A stretch of 64,000 bases of DNA from Streptomyces tibetensis (GCF_007655005.1 NZ_SZVW01000007.1:1-64000); one strand, 5' to 3'. Shown: positions 8,448-17,038, counted from the stretch's first letter. Numbers and translations: made by a program. The notes: generated by a model from the sequence alone, not told the origin.

Positions 8448-8729
8448 ATGGCAACGAAGAAGTACACCGTGACGCTGCCGGAGGAGCTCGCCGAGGAGAT
8501 CCGGCACGAGGTCGGATCCGGCGGCTTCAGCGCCTATGTCACGCGGGCCATAGAGCGCCAGCGCGAGCAGGACCGGCTGGGAGAGCTGGTGACCCGGCTG
8601 GAAGAGGAGCACGGCCCGGTCACCGAGGACGAGCTCGCCTCGGCCGAGGCCGAGCGGAGGGAGTTCGAGCGTCACTTCGCGGAACAGGGCCCCGGGGCGG
8701 CCGGTGAGCGGCACCGGAGGGCAGGCTAG
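8448..8729 (+). CDS. VapB-like ribbon-helix-helix antitoxin
   Basis: The 93-residue protein starts MATKKYTVTLPEELAEEIRHEV, a typical N-terminal beta strand and first helix of a ribbon-helix-helix DNA-binding domain, followed by GGFSAYVTRAIERQ. The rest is a charged helical tail (Glu/Arg rich) of the kind that wraps a toxin. It lies directly upstream of a PIN-domain gene, whose GTG start overlaps its TAG stop by one base (TAGTG). This is the usual order and spacing of a VapBC-type module and suggests autoregulation at the promoter near 8400-8447. Confidence 0.78.
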   Translation: MATKKYTVTLPEELAEEIRHEVGSGGFSAYVTRAIERQREQDRLGELVTRLEEEHGPVTEDELASAEAERREFERHFAEQGPGAAGERHRRAG

Positions 8730-9124
8730 TGGTGCCGTCCTGCTACGTGCTGGACTCCGAGGCGTTGTCGCGGGCCGTCCTGGGCGACCGGGTGATGCTC
8801 GCGCGGCTCAAGGACGCGCACCGATCCGGCATCCGTGTCGTGACCAGCTCGATGACGCTGATCGAGGCGTATCACGGCCGGGTGAAGCGTGCGGCCTGGA
8901 CGTGGGCGATGTCGCGTGTCGTCGTGGAACCCGTGACCCGGGAGATCGCCGAAGCGGCGGTCGCTCTGCTCCAGGACACCGGCCTGCACGGCCACAAGTA
9001 CGCGATCGACGCGGCCCTGGCCGTGATCGCGGGCCGGCAGCCCGCAGGCGTGGTGCTCTTCACGTCCGACGAGGACGACATGGGGAAACTGTGCGGGCCG
9101 GGAGTACGGGTCGTTTCGCTCTGA
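8729..9124 (+). CDS. PIN-domain ribonuclease toxin (VapC-like)
   Basis: The 131-residue PIN domain has the expected spaced acidic residues: VLDSEALSR (Asp9), SSMTLIEAYHG (Glu), HKYAIDAALAVIA (Asp) and FTSDEDDMGKL (Asp). VapC toxins are Mg-dependent endonucleases that cut tRNA or rRNA. The gene starts with GTG and is translationally coupled to the ribbon-helix-helix gene before it. All four acidic positions are intact, so it should be catalytically competent. Confidence 0.78.
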   Translation: MVPSCYVLDSEALSRAVLGDRVMLARLKDAHRSGIRVVTSSMTLIEAYHGRVKRAAWTWAMSRVVVEPVTREIAEAAVALLQDTGLHGHKYAIDAALAVIAGRQPAGVVLFTSDEDDMGKLCGPGVRVVSL

Positions 9125-9208
9125 GGCGACGCCATCGCGCGCGGACACACCTCGGCCGCGACGGCTCCCCCTCCGCGCCGCCGCGGCCGATCCCCGTGTA
9201 CCGGTGGC

Positions 9209-9385
9209 TTACTTCGTCGGCTTGAAGGGCTCCGACGTGGCGTGCAGGTCCTTCGTCTCCAGCGGCTCGTCCGTGGCGTGCAGGTCCTGCTTCTTGACGG
9301 CGCCCTCGTCCGTGGCGTGCAGGTCCTCGGTCTTGAGCGGCTCGTCGGTGGCGTGCAGGTCCTGCGGCTTGAGCTCGTCGCCCAT
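9209..9385 (-). CDS. afsS: AfsS (AfsR2)-like small regulatory protein with four DLHAT repeats
   Basis: The 58-residue peptide is built almost entirely from four copies of a 12-13 residue unit: KPQDLHATDEP, KTEDLHATDEG, KKQDLHATDEP and ETKDLHATSEP. AfsS of S. coelicolor, the small activator of antibiotic production under AfsR control, is known for repeats of the form T-x-x-D-x-H; I recall three copies there. The gene lies immediately downstream of an afsR homologue in the same orientation, matching the known afsR-afsS order. ATG at 9385 has AGGGGAG eight bases upstream. It has no signal peptide or membrane segment. A candidate AfsR box lies about 185 bp upstream. Confidence 0.85.
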   Translation of the reverse strand: MGDELKPQDLHATDEPLKTEDLHATDEGAVKKQDLHATDEPLETKDLHATSEPFKPTK

Positions 9386-9554
9386 GATCGTCAACTCCCC
9401 TTGGCATGGATCAAGCAGTGAGGTCGGCGGGCCCGCCCGGCCACTCCCCCGAGGACGGCCGGACGGGCCCACCCGGGCCGCCCACCCCGGAACATCAGGG
9501 CGAGGCCCGTGCGGCGACCCGTCTGCCCCCCGACGCGACGGATCGACTGCGTCC

Positions 9555-9588
9555 ATCATGGCGGGAGGCGATAAACGAATGATGAACG
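9555..9588 (-). promoter_or_regulatory. Candidate AfsR/SARP box and -10 element of afsS
   Basis: On the minus strand two direct repeats, CGTTCATC (9588-9581) and CGTTTATC (9577-9570), are spaced at exactly 11 bp, one helical turn, as in SARP-family binding sites. Nine bases downstream comes CATGAT (9560-9555), a plausible -10. SARP boxes normally end about 8 bp before the -10 and replace the -35. The sequence CGTTCA matches what I remember of AfsR targets. Confidence 0.6.
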
Positions 9589-9612
9589 CCCCGACGGCGC
9601 CCCGAAGACCTT

Positions 9613-12600
9613 TCAGGCCGCCTGCACCGGGGACAGCAGCGCCCGCACCTCGGCAGCCTCGGGCGAGCCCAACTCCTCGTAGATCACGGCCGCTTCCTGC
9701 CAGCAGACATGGGCCCGGCCGGTCTGGCCGATGCCGCTCAGCGCCCGCCCGAGGACCGTGAGGACGTTGCCCCGCCGCCACTCCCCGCCGATCCCGCGCA
9801 GCACCGTGAGCGCCATCTCGGCGTTCGCGGCGGCCCGCGCCGCACGCCGGGCGGCGAGATCCACCTCGGCCAGCCGGAACAGGCTCATGCCCTCCCAGAG
9901 GCGCTGCCTGCTGTCGCGGAACACCTCCAGCGCCTCCTGGAGCCGGTCGGCCGCGTCGCGCAGCTCCCCGCTCTGGGTGAGGGCGAGCCCGAGGGCGTAG
10001 CGGGCGTTCGCGCCGCGCATGGAGTTGCCCATGCCGTCGTAGATGTCGATGCCCTCCTGGGCCAGTGCGACCGCGCTCTGGGTGCGCCCGGTCGCGAGAT
10101 GGATCCGGGAGAGGTTGCAGAGGGCGGCGGCCTCGCCGGGGCGGTCGCCCAGGGCCCGGAAGTGCTCGATGGCCCGGGAGAGGTGCTCCTCGCCGTCCGT
10201 GTGCCGGTTCTGGTACAGCGCGATGATGCCGCGGGCGTTGCGGGCCCAGCAGACGGGGAGCAGGTCGTCGGACTCCCGGGCGAGCAGGATGACCCGCTCC
10301 GCCTCCTCCTCGGCCCGTTCGAAACGGCCGCTCACGTGATGGACGTTGACGAGCGTCATCAGCGCCCGGGCCTCCGCCCGCCCGAGTCCGTGCGAGCGGG
10401 CCGCGGCGACCAGTGCCTCGGCCGTCGCCTCGTACTCCCGGGAGTTGGCCCCCGACTCGGAGAGGTCGTGCGCGGCCCACAGCATGTCGATGGCCCTGGG
10501 GAGGCTCTCGGGCCGCCCCGCGGACCGCCGTGCGCACGCGAGCAGGCACATGGCCTCCGCGTACAGCCAGTCCTGTGCCGCGTGCCGGTCGTCGAACCGC
10601 AGCCCCGGGTACGACGTGGTCTCCAAGTGATCGACCAGCCGGTCGCCCGGCCGCTCGATCGCGTACACCCCGGCCGCGGACGCCAGATAGAAGTCCAGCA
10701 GCCGGGACAGCGCCGACCCCCGTTCGCTCGGGGCCAGTTCGTCCCGTTCCGCGCAGGCACGCGCGTAGAGCCGCACCAGGTCGTGGAAGCGGTAGCGGCC
10801 GGGGGCCGCCGATTCGAGGAGGGAGGTGTCCACGAGGGACTCCAGCAGGTCCTCCGTGTCCTCGACAGGAAGGTCCAGGACCGCCGCGGCGGCGGCCAGG
10901 GAGATGTCGGGGCCGTCCGCCAGGCCGAGCAGGCGGAACGCCCGGGCCTGGGCGGGCTCCAGCTGGCCGTAGCCGAGCTCGAAGGTCGCCTTGACGGCCA
11001 GGTCGCCGGCCTGGAGTTCGTCCAGGCGGCGGCGCTCGTCGGCGAGCTTCGCCGCGAGGACCGACACCGTCCAGGTGCGGCGGGCCGCAAGGCGGGACGC
11101 CGCGATGCGGATCGCCAGCGGCAGGAAACCACAGGCGGCCACCACGTCCAGGGCGGCCTTCCGCTCGGACGCCACCCGCTCCTCGCCCACGATCTTCGTG
11201 AACAGCGCCAGCGCCTCGTCCGGGGACATCACGTCGAGGTCGATCAGGTGGGCGCCCGCCAGGTCCAGCATCCGCACCCGGGAGGTGACCAGCGCGGCGC
11301 AGCCGTCCGTGCCGGGCAGCAGGGGGCGCACCTGGGCGGCGTCGCGGGCGTTGTCCAACAGGACCAGCACCCGGCGCCCGGCGAGGACCGAGCGGTACAG
11401 GGCCGCGCGCTCCTCCAGGGAGTCGGGGATCGCCGAGTCGGCGGTGCCGAGGGCGCGCAGGAAGGAACCGAGGACCGTCTCCGGCTCCGCCGCCCGGGCG
11501 CCCGCGCCCTGGAGGTCGACGTACAGCTGCCCGTCCGGGAACGCCGTGCGGGCCTGGTGCGCCACGTGCACCGCGAGGGTCGTCTTGCCGACGCCGCCGA
11601 TGCCCGCGAGGGCCGAGACCGCCATGACCCGGCCCTCGGCGGAGGCGAGGATGTCGCCGAGTTCGCGTACGAAGCCGGAGCGGCCGGTGAAGTCCGGCAC
11701 GGTCGCGGGCAGTTGTGCCGGACGGACCGGGACGGAAGCCGGCTCGGGTGCCGGGGAGGAGGGCTCCGCCAGTGACGGGTCGGCCTGGAGGATCCGCTGC
11801 TGCAGCTCGCTCAGGCCGGGACGCGGGTCCACGCCGAGCTCGTCGGCGAGCAGGCGGCGGGTGTCGGCGTAGACGGCCAGGGCCTCGGCCTGGCGGCCGC
11901 TGCGGTAGAGCGCCAGCATCAGCAGCTCGCGCAGCCGCTCGCGGAGCGGATGGGCCGCGGTGAGCGCGGTGAGCTCGGAGACGGCCTCGGCGTGGCAGCC
12001 CTGCTCCAGGTCCATGTCCAGGCAGGATTCGAGGAGTTGGAGCCGCCACTCCTCCAGGCGGACGCGCTGGGCCTCCGCGTAGGGGCCCGGCACTCCGGCC
12101 AGGGTCTCCCCGTCCCACAGGGCGAGGGCGCGGCGCAGGGTGGCGCGGGCGTGGCAGAGGTCGCCGGCGGAGCGGGCCTTCTCCGCCTCGGTCGCCAGGT
12201 CCTGGGCGACGGTGAGGTCAAGGGCGCCTTCGGCGAGGTCGCGGACCGCGTAGCCGCCGGACTCGCTGACCAGGACGGCGGTGGCCGCGGCGCCGCCGGA
12301 CCGGCGGGCCTCGCCGCCCGGGTCCAGCACCTTGCGCAGGCGGGAGGCGTACGTCCGCACCGCCGCCAGTGCCTGCGAGGGCGGTTCCTCGCCCCACAGC
12401 GCGTCGATCAGCTCCGCCGCCGTGGCAGTCCGGCCTTCGCGAAGCAACAGGGCCGACAGCAGGGCGCGTTGCTGGGGGGATCCGGTGGTGACGGGTTCGT
12501 CGCCGCGCCAGGCGCGCACGGGGCCGAGCACGCCGAAACGCAGGGCCGCGGCCTCCGCCGGCCCGGCCGGCCCGGTGGTCATGGCCGACTCCGGCGTGGA

Positions 12601-12654
12601 GTCGGGACGCCGCTGCTCCGGTACGCGCGGCACACCCTTCGGTACACCGTTCAT
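9613..12654 (-). CDS. afsR: AfsR-like transcriptional activator (SARP-NB-ARC-TPR)
   Basis: The 1013-residue protein has three parts. Residues about 38-290 are a SARP DNA-binding winged helix plus BTAD domain (GVLGPVRAWRG, ELIDALWGEEPP, TYASRLRKVLD, ETLAGVPGPYAEAQR). Residues about 320-600 are an NB-ARC ATPase with Walker A GIGGVGKTTL (351-360), the Walker B-type VLVLLDNARD and the ALVTSRVR sensor. The C-terminal 350 residues are TPR-like repeats. AfsR is phosphorylated by AfsK and activates afsS; afsS lies just downstream and an AfsK-like gene 8 kb away. ATG at 12654 has AGGGGG upstream. The first 37 residues are low complexity and a later start is possible. Confidence 0.88.
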   Translation of the reverse strand: MNGVPKGVPRVPEQRRPDSTPESAMTTGPAGPAEAAALRFGVLGPVRAWRGDEPVTTGSPQQRALLSALLLREGRTATAAELIDALWGEEPPSQALAAVRTYASRLRKVLDPGGEARRSGGAAATAVLVSESGGYAVRDLAEGALDLTVAQDLATEAEKARSAGDLCHARATLRRALALWDGETLAGVPGPYAEAQRVRLEEWRLQLLESCLDMDLEQGCHAEAVSELTALTAAHPLRERLRELLMLALYRSGRQAEALAVYADTRRLLADELGVDPRPGLSELQQRILQADPSLAEPSSPAPEPASVPVRPAQLPATVPDFTGRSGFVRELGDILASAEGRVMAVSALAGIGGVGKTTLAVHVAHQARTAFPDGQLYVDLQGAGARAAEPETVLGSFLRALGTADSAIPDSLEERAALYRSVLAGRRVLVLLDNARDAAQVRPLLPGTDGCAALVTSRVRMLDLAGAHLIDLDVMSPDEALALFTKIVGEERVASERKAALDVVAACGFLPLAIRIAASRLAARRTWTVSVLAAKLADERRRLDELQAGDLAVKATFELGYGQLEPAQARAFRLLGLADGPDISLAAAAAVLDLPVEDTEDLLESLVDTSLLESAAPGRYRFHDLVRLYARACAERDELAPSERGSALSRLLDFYLASAAGVYAIERPGDRLVDHLETTSYPGLRFDDRHAAQDWLYAEAMCLLACARRSAGRPESLPRAIDMLWAAHDLSESGANSREYEATAEALVAAARSHGLGRAEARALMTLVNVHHVSGRFERAEEEAERVILLARESDDLLPVCWARNARGIIALYQNRHTDGEEHLSRAIEHFRALGDRPGEAAALCNLSRIHLATGRTQSAVALAQEGIDIYDGMGNSMRGANARYALGLALTQSGELRDAADRLQEALEVFRDSRQRLWEGMSLFRLAEVDLAARRAARAAANAEMALTVLRGIGGEWRRGNVLTVLGRALSGIGQTGRAHVCWQEAAVIYEELGSPEAAEVRALLSPVQAA

Positions 12655-12844
12655 GCAGTCCCCCTAGACATCCTGAGCAACCAGGCCAGTTTGCCTTGTT
12701 GGCGGCGGATACGTCAGCCGTGGGAGACACCGATCACAGGGCGGCGCAGGGGAGTCCACCAGGTCTGCACACTCTCTCCGCATGCGCCCGGCCGTATCGC
12801 GCGTATCACGCCATCGCGGCCGGAATCAGTCCCTGTGTGCATAG

Positions 12845-12859
12845 CTGACGCCCCGTCAG
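12845..12859 (+). promoter_or_regulatory. Operator CTGAC-N5-GTCAG upstream of the amidohydrolase operon
   Basis: The palindrome CTGACGCCCCGTCAG has ATAGCT overlapping its left end, in the position of a -10. The first in-frame GTG is only 12 bases past the site and no Shine-Dalgarno is visible, so the transcript has a very short leader. afsR starts 190 bp away on the other strand. Confidence 0.6.
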
Positions 12860-12880
12860 ATCGGCGCTACCGTGAGCGCC

Positions 12881-14125
12881 ATGGACACCCACGACAGCAC
12901 CTTTCCGCTGATCATCTCCGTGGACGACCACACCGTGGAGCCCGCGAGCGTCTGGCAGGACCGGCTTCCGGAGAAGTACAAGGGCGTCGGACCGCGCGTC
13001 GTCCGGGCCCCCGTGAAGGAGATGACCTTCCTCGGAGGCCGCTTCAAGCCGGTCATGGGACAGCCCGGGGACGACGGTCCCGTCGGGGACTGGTGGGTCT
13101 ACGAGGATCTGCGGCGGCCCCTGACCCGGCTCGACACCGCCGTCGGGTACGACAGGGACGAGATCCGGCTGGAGGTCATCACCTACGAGCAGATGCGGCC
13201 CGGCTCCTACGACGTCACCGCGCGGCTCGCCGACATGGACGTCAACCACGTCCAGTCCGCCCTGTGCTTCCCGACCTTCCCGCGCTTCTGCGGCCAGACC
13301 TTCACCGAGGCGAAGGATCACGAGCTGGGCCTGCTCTGCGTCCGGGCCTACAACGACTGGATGGTGGAGGAGTGGTGCGGTCCGGACGCGCACGGGCGGC
13401 TCATACCCCTGCCCCTCATCCCCCTGTGGGACGCCGGGCTGGCGGCGGCGGAGGTCCGGCGCAACGCCGCCCGCGGGGTGCGTGCCGTCGCCTTCTCCGA
13501 GATACCGCCGTTCCTCGGGCTGCCCTCCATCCACACCGACGGCTGGGACCCGTTCCTCGAAGCCTGCGACGAGACCGGCACGGTCGTCGCCATGCACATC
13601 GGCTCCAGCAGCCGCATGCCCTCCACCTCCGCGGACGCCCCGCCCGCCGTCGGCTCCACCATCACCTACGCCAACTGCTGCTTCTCCATGGTCGACTGGC
13701 TGATGAGCGGCAAGTTCGAGCAGTTCCCGAACCTCAAGGTCATGTACGCCGAGGGCCAGATCGGCTGGATCCCCTACATCCTGGAACGGGCCGACGTGGT
13801 GTGGGAGGAGAACCGCGGCTGGGGCGGCGTCGCCGACAAGGTGCACCGGCCGCCGTCCGAGCTGTTCGCCGAGCACGTCTACGGCTGCTTCTTCGACGAC
13901 GCCTTCGGGCTGCGCAATCTCGACTCCATCGGCGTCGGCAACGTCCTCTACGAGACCGACTACCCCCACTCCGACTCCACCTGGCCCAAGTCCCGCGAGG
14001 TCGGCGAGGCGCAGATGGGGCACCTGGAGGCCGACGTGGTCGAGCGGATCGTACGCGGGAACGCCATCGAGCTGCTCGGACTGACGGCCGAGGGGCTGTG
14101 GCCGGGTGGCGGCGGTGCGCGGTGA
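12881..14125 (+). CDS. Amidohydrolase family 2 protein (metal-dependent hydrolase/decarboxylase type)
   Basis: The protein of about 414 residues shows the amidohydrolase-2 pattern: SVDDHTVEP at the N-terminus, a central AMHIGSSS strand histidine, NLKVMYAEGQIGWIPY and LYETDYPHSDSTWP with the metal-binding Asp. Members of this family near LLM oxidoreductases and SDRs commonly hydrolyse or decarboxylate ring acids. An in-frame GTG nine bases earlier (12872) is an alternative start; neither start has a clear ribosome site. The stop overlaps the next gene by four bases (GTGA). It is the first gene of the operon controlled by the palindrome at 12845. Confidence 0.82.
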   Translation: MDTHDSTFPLIISVDDHTVEPASVWQDRLPEKYKGVGPRVVRAPVKEMTFLGGRFKPVMGQPGDDGPVGDWWVYEDLRRPLTRLDTAVGYDRDEIRLEVITYEQMRPGSYDVTARLADMDVNHVQSALCFPTFPRFCGQTFTEAKDHELGLLCVRAYNDWMVEEWCGPDAHGRLIPLPLIPLWDAGLAAAEVRRNAARGVRAVAFSEIPPFLGLPSIHTDGWDPFLEACDETGTVVAMHIGSSSRMPSTSADAPPAVGSTITYANCCFSMVDWLMSGKFEQFPNLKVMYAEGQIGWIPYILERADVVWEENRGWGGVADKVHRPPSELFAEHVYGCFFDDAFGLRNLDSIGVGNVLYETDYPHSDSTWPKSREVGEAQMGHLEADVVERIVRGNAIELLGLTAEGLWPGGGGAR

Positions 14126-15042
14126 GCCTGCGGTACGGGATGCAGCTGCCCGTCCAGTCGCAGAGCACCCTCTACGCGGAGGGCTGGGAGGCGGAGGCCG
14201 GGCCGGACGACCTGCTGGAGATCGCCCGCGCCGCCGACCGGGCCGGGTTCGACTACCTGGCGGGCTGCGACCACGTCGGCATCCCCCGCCGGCTCGCCGC
14301 CGCGATGAGCACCGTCTGGTACGACCCCGTCGCCACCCTCGCCTTCCTCGCGGCGGCCACCCCACGCGTCCGGCTGCTCAGCCACGTCGCGATCGTCGGA
14401 CTGCGGCACCCCCTGCTCGTCGCCAAGCAGTACGCCACCCTGGACCACCTGTCGAGCGGCCGCCTGATCCTCGGGGTCGGTGCCGGGCACGTCCAGGAGG
14501 AGTTCGAGGCCCTGGGCGTCGACTTCCACCGGCGCGGGGCCGTGCTGGACGAGTCGATCGACGCCCTGCGCGCCGCCCTCGGCCCCGACGAGTTCCCCGA
14601 GCACCACGGCAAGCTGTACGACTTCGAGGGGCTCGGGCAGCGGCCCCGTCCGGCGCAGGAACCGGTTCCCGTGTGGGTCGGCGGCTCCTCGCCCGCCGCC
14701 GTACGCCGCGCCGCGCTCAAGGGCGACGGCTGGCTGCCGCAGGGGGATCCGAGGGACCGGCTGCCCGCGCAGATCGGCCGGATCAGGGAGCTGCGCGAGC
14801 GGGCCGGCGTGCAGGGCCCGTTCACCGTGGGTGCCATCGCCGAGCCGCTGTACGTCGGCACGCCCCGCTGGGAGGTGGGGCGCCGGACCGTGACCGGCGG
14901 GCCGCAGCGGCTCGCCGAGTCGCTGCGGGCGTACCGGGCGATGGGCGTGCACCAGCTCCAGGTGCGGTTCCGCAGCCGGAGCCGCGACGAACTCATCGAC
15001 CAGATCGCGGCGTTCGGCGCCGAGGTCGCTCCCGAGCTGTGA
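14122..15042 (+). CDS. LLM-class F420-dependent oxidoreductase
   Basis: The 306-residue luciferase-like TIM-barrel protein carries LLSHVAIVGLRHPLLVAKQYATLDHLSSGRLILGVGAGH, the typical cofactor-facing block of F420-dependent LLM enzymes, and PVPVWVGGSSPAAVRRAA. GTG at 14122 overlaps the amidohydrolase stop (GTGA), fixing the start. The likely role is a hydride transfer to or from F420 in the catabolic pathway encoded around it. Cofactor choice (F420 rather than FMN) is an inference from family and from fbiC in the same window. Confidence 0.82.
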   Translation: MSLRYGMQLPVQSQSTLYAEGWEAEAGPDDLLEIARAADRAGFDYLAGCDHVGIPRRLAAAMSTVWYDPVATLAFLAAATPRVRLLSHVAIVGLRHPLLVAKQYATLDHLSSGRLILGVGAGHVQEEFEALGVDFHRRGAVLDESIDALRAALGPDEFPEHHGKLYDFEGLGQRPRPAQEPVPVWVGGSSPAAVRRAALKGDGWLPQGDPRDRLPAQIGRIRELRERAGVQGPFTVGAIAEPLYVGTPRWEVGRRTVTGGPQRLAESLRAYRAMGVHQLQVRFRSRSRDELIDQIAAFGAEVAPEL

Positions 15043-15051
15043 GGAGACCCC

Positions 15052-15822
15052 GTGGGCAAGCTCGACGGACGAGTCGTCATCGTCACCGGCGCCGCACGCG
15101 GCCAGGGCGAACAGGAGGCCCGGCTGTTCGCGGCCGAGGGCGCACGGGTGGTCGTCGCGGACGTGCTCGACGACCAGGGTGAGGCCCTCGCGAAGGAGAT
15201 CGGCGCGCGGTACGTCCATCTGGACGTGGGCCGGGAGGAGGACTGGCAGGCCGCCGTCACCGCCGCCAAGGACGCGTACGGCCATGTCGACGGGTTGGTC
15301 AACAACGCCGGGATCCTGCGCTTCAACTCCCTCCTCGACACGCCCCTCGACGAGTTCATGCAGGTCGTGCAGGTCAATCAGGTGGGCTGCCTGCTCGGCA
15401 TCAAGGCGGTCGCCCCGGAGATGGCCGACGGGGGCACGATCGTGAACACCGCCTCCTGCACGGGCCTGACCGGCATGGCCGCGGTGGGCTCCTACGCGGC
15501 GACCAAGCACGCCGTGGTCGGTCTGACCCGGGTCGCCGCGCTGGAGCTGGCGGGGCGCGGGATACGGGTCAACGCCGTCTGCCCGGGGGCGATCGACACC
15601 CCGATGGCCAACCCGGCCCGGCTCGACCCGGACGCCGACCCGGCGGAGACGTCGAAGGGCCTCGACCGGCTGTACCGCAAGCTGGTGCCGCTGGGCAGGG
15701 TCGGGCGGCCCGAGGAGGTGGCGAGGCTCGCGCTGTTCCTGACCTCGGAGGACTCCTCGTACATCACGGGACAGCCGTTCGTGATCGACGGCGGGTGGCT
15801 GGCCGGGGTCACCGTTATCTGA
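15052..15822 (+). CDS. Short-chain dehydrogenase/reductase
   Basis: This 256-residue classical SDR has the TGAARGQG cofactor loop (about residues 12-19), NNAGI, active-site Ser in NTASCTGL, YAATK (Tyr near 147, Lys +4) and the C-terminal PFVIDGGW. An Asp after the second strand (VVVADVLDD) favours NAD(H). It oxidises or reduces a hydroxyl/keto group, in the manner of hydroxysteroid or 3-oxoacyl reductases. GTG at 15052 follows GAGGAG with nine bases between the genes, so it belongs to the amidohydrolase-LLM operon. Its TGA stop lies within a degenerate copy of the palindrome at 15819. Confidence 0.87.
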   Translation: MGKLDGRVVIVTGAARGQGEQEARLFAAEGARVVVADVLDDQGEALAKEIGARYVHLDVGREEDWQAAVTAAKDAYGHVDGLVNNAGILRFNSLLDTPLDEFMQVVQVNQVGCLLGIKAVAPEMADGGTIVNTASCTGLTGMAAVGSYAATKHAVVGLTRVAALELAGRGIRVNAVCPGAIDTPMANPARLDPDADPAETSKGLDRLYRKLVPLGRVGRPEEVARLALFLTSEDSSYITGQPFVIDGGWLAGVTVI

Positions 15823-15833
15823 CGGTCCATCAG
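15819..15833 (+). promoter_or_regulatory. Degenerate copy of the CTGAC-N5-GTCAG operator
   Basis: CTGACGGTCCATCAG matches the palindrome at 9 of the 10 arm positions and is preceded by TTATCT. It lies 60 bp upstream of a perfect copy at 15879 and overlaps the SDR stop codon. It could be a secondary operator for the downstream LLM gene. Confidence 0.4.
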
Positions 15834-15878
15834 GTATTGACGCTCTTCGAGGCCGGTGGAACAGTCGGAGCCATAAAT

Positions 15879-15893
15879 CTGACGCATCGTCAG
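15879..15893 (+). promoter_or_regulatory. Operator CTGAC-N5-GTCAG upstream of the LLM/aminoacylase/ALDH set
   Basis: CTGACGCATCGTCAG is a perfect palindrome in both five-base arms and in the adjoining G and C. It is preceded by AAATCT (15875-15880), the same -10-like position as in the other copies. The start of the downstream LLM gene is 27 bases beyond the site. Confidence 0.6.
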
Positions 15894-15919
15894 AACTGAC
15901 CGTGGGGCGGTGAACCTCC

Positions 15920-17038
15920 TTGGAATTCGGCATCTTCGTTCAGGGATACGTCGGCAAACGGGCCGAGACCGACCCGCTCGCCGAGCACAAGGCGCTGATG
16001 GAGGAGACCGAGTACGTCATCCAGGCGGACAAGTCGGGCTTCAAGTACGCCTGGGCCTCCGAGCACCACTTCCTGGACGAGTACTCGCACCTGTCCGCCA
16101 ACGACGTCTTCCTCGGCTACCTGGCGCACGCGACCGAGCGGATCCACCTGGGCTCGGGGATCTTCAACCCGCTCGCCCCGGTCAACCACCCGGTGAAGGT
16201 CGCCGAGAAGGTCGCCATGCTCGACCACCTCAGTGGCAACCGCTTCGAGTTCGGCAGCGGGCGGGGCGCCGGGTCGCACGAGATCCTCGGGTTCATGCCG
16301 GGGGTGACCGACATGAACCACACCAAGGAACTCTGGGAGGAGACCATCGCGGAGTTCCCCAAGATGTGGCTCCAGGACGAGTATCAGGGCTTCCAGGGCA
16401 AGCACTGGTCGCTGCCGCCGCGCAAGATCCTGCCCAAGCCGTACGGCGGGTCGCACCCGGCGATGTGGTACGCGGCCGGGTCGCCGCCGTCGTACGCCAT
16501 GGCCGCGAAGAAGGGGCTCGGCGTGCTCGGCTTCAGCGTGCAGAAGGTCTCCGACATGGAGTGGGTGCTGGAGCAGTACAAGACGGCGATCGTGGACGCC
16601 GAGCCGGTCGGGGCCTTCGTGAACGACAACGTGATGGTGACCACCACGGCGATCTGCGCGCCGACCCATGCGGAAGCCGTGCGGATCGCGGCGAGCGGAG
16701 GGCTGCACTATCTGCCGTCGCTGGTGTTCCGGTACCACGACACGTTCCCGCGGCCCGAGGGGTTCCCGGTGTGGCCGGAGACGCTGCCGGAGTACACCGA
16801 GGAGTTCGTGGAGGTGCTGATCGAGGAGGAGTTGCTGATCTGCGGGGATCCGGACGAGGTGCTGCGGCAGTGCGAGCGGTGGGAGCGGGCCGGGGCGGAC
16901 CAGCTGAGTTTCGGGCTGCCGGTGGGGGTGCCGAAGGAGGAGACGCTGCAGACGATCCGGCTGGTCGGGGAGTACGTGATTCCCAAGATCGACACGGATC
17001 CGGTGCACCGCACGTCCCGTTTCCGGCAGAGCGCGTAA
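15920..17038 (+). CDS. LLM-class flavin/F420-dependent oxidoreductase
   Basis: This 372-residue luciferase-like monooxygenase family protein shows FKYAWASEHHFLDEYSHLS, IHLGSGIFNPLAPVNHPVKVAEKVAMLDHLSGNRFEFGSGRG split by short loops, and a C-terminal CGDPDEVLRQCERWERAGADQ. This subtype is close to bacterial luciferase-like enzymes that may use FMN or F420. The start appears to be TTG (15920), since no in-frame ATG or GTG precedes the conserved EFGIFVQGY strand without a stop. It follows the palindrome at 15879 and is separated by about 100 bp, including a hairpin, from the aminoacylase gene. Confidence 0.82.
   Translation: MEFGIFVQGYVGKRAETDPLAEHKALMEETEYVIQADKSGFKYAWASEHHFLDEYSHLSANDVFLGYLAHATERIHLGSGIFNPLAPVNHPVKVAEKVAMLDHLSGNRFEFGSGRGAGSHEILGFMPGVTDMNHTKELWEETIAEFPKMWLQDEYQGFQGKHWSLPPRKILPKPYGGSHPAMWYAAGSPPSYAMAAKKGLGVLGFSVQKVSDMEWVLEQYKTAIVDAEPVGAFVNDNVMVTTTAICAPTHAEAVRIAASGGLHYLPSLVFRYHDTFPRPEGFPVWPETLPEYTEEFVEVLIEEELLICGDPDEVLRQCERWERAGADQLSFGLPVGVPKEETLQTIRLVGEYVIPKIDTDPVHRTSRFRQSA

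Noticed and set aside
9209-9385. Multi-core RiPP precursor (graspetide-like HATDE repeats)
   Set aside because: No ATP-grasp or other modifying enzyme is nearby, and the repeats and the position after afsR match AfsS.
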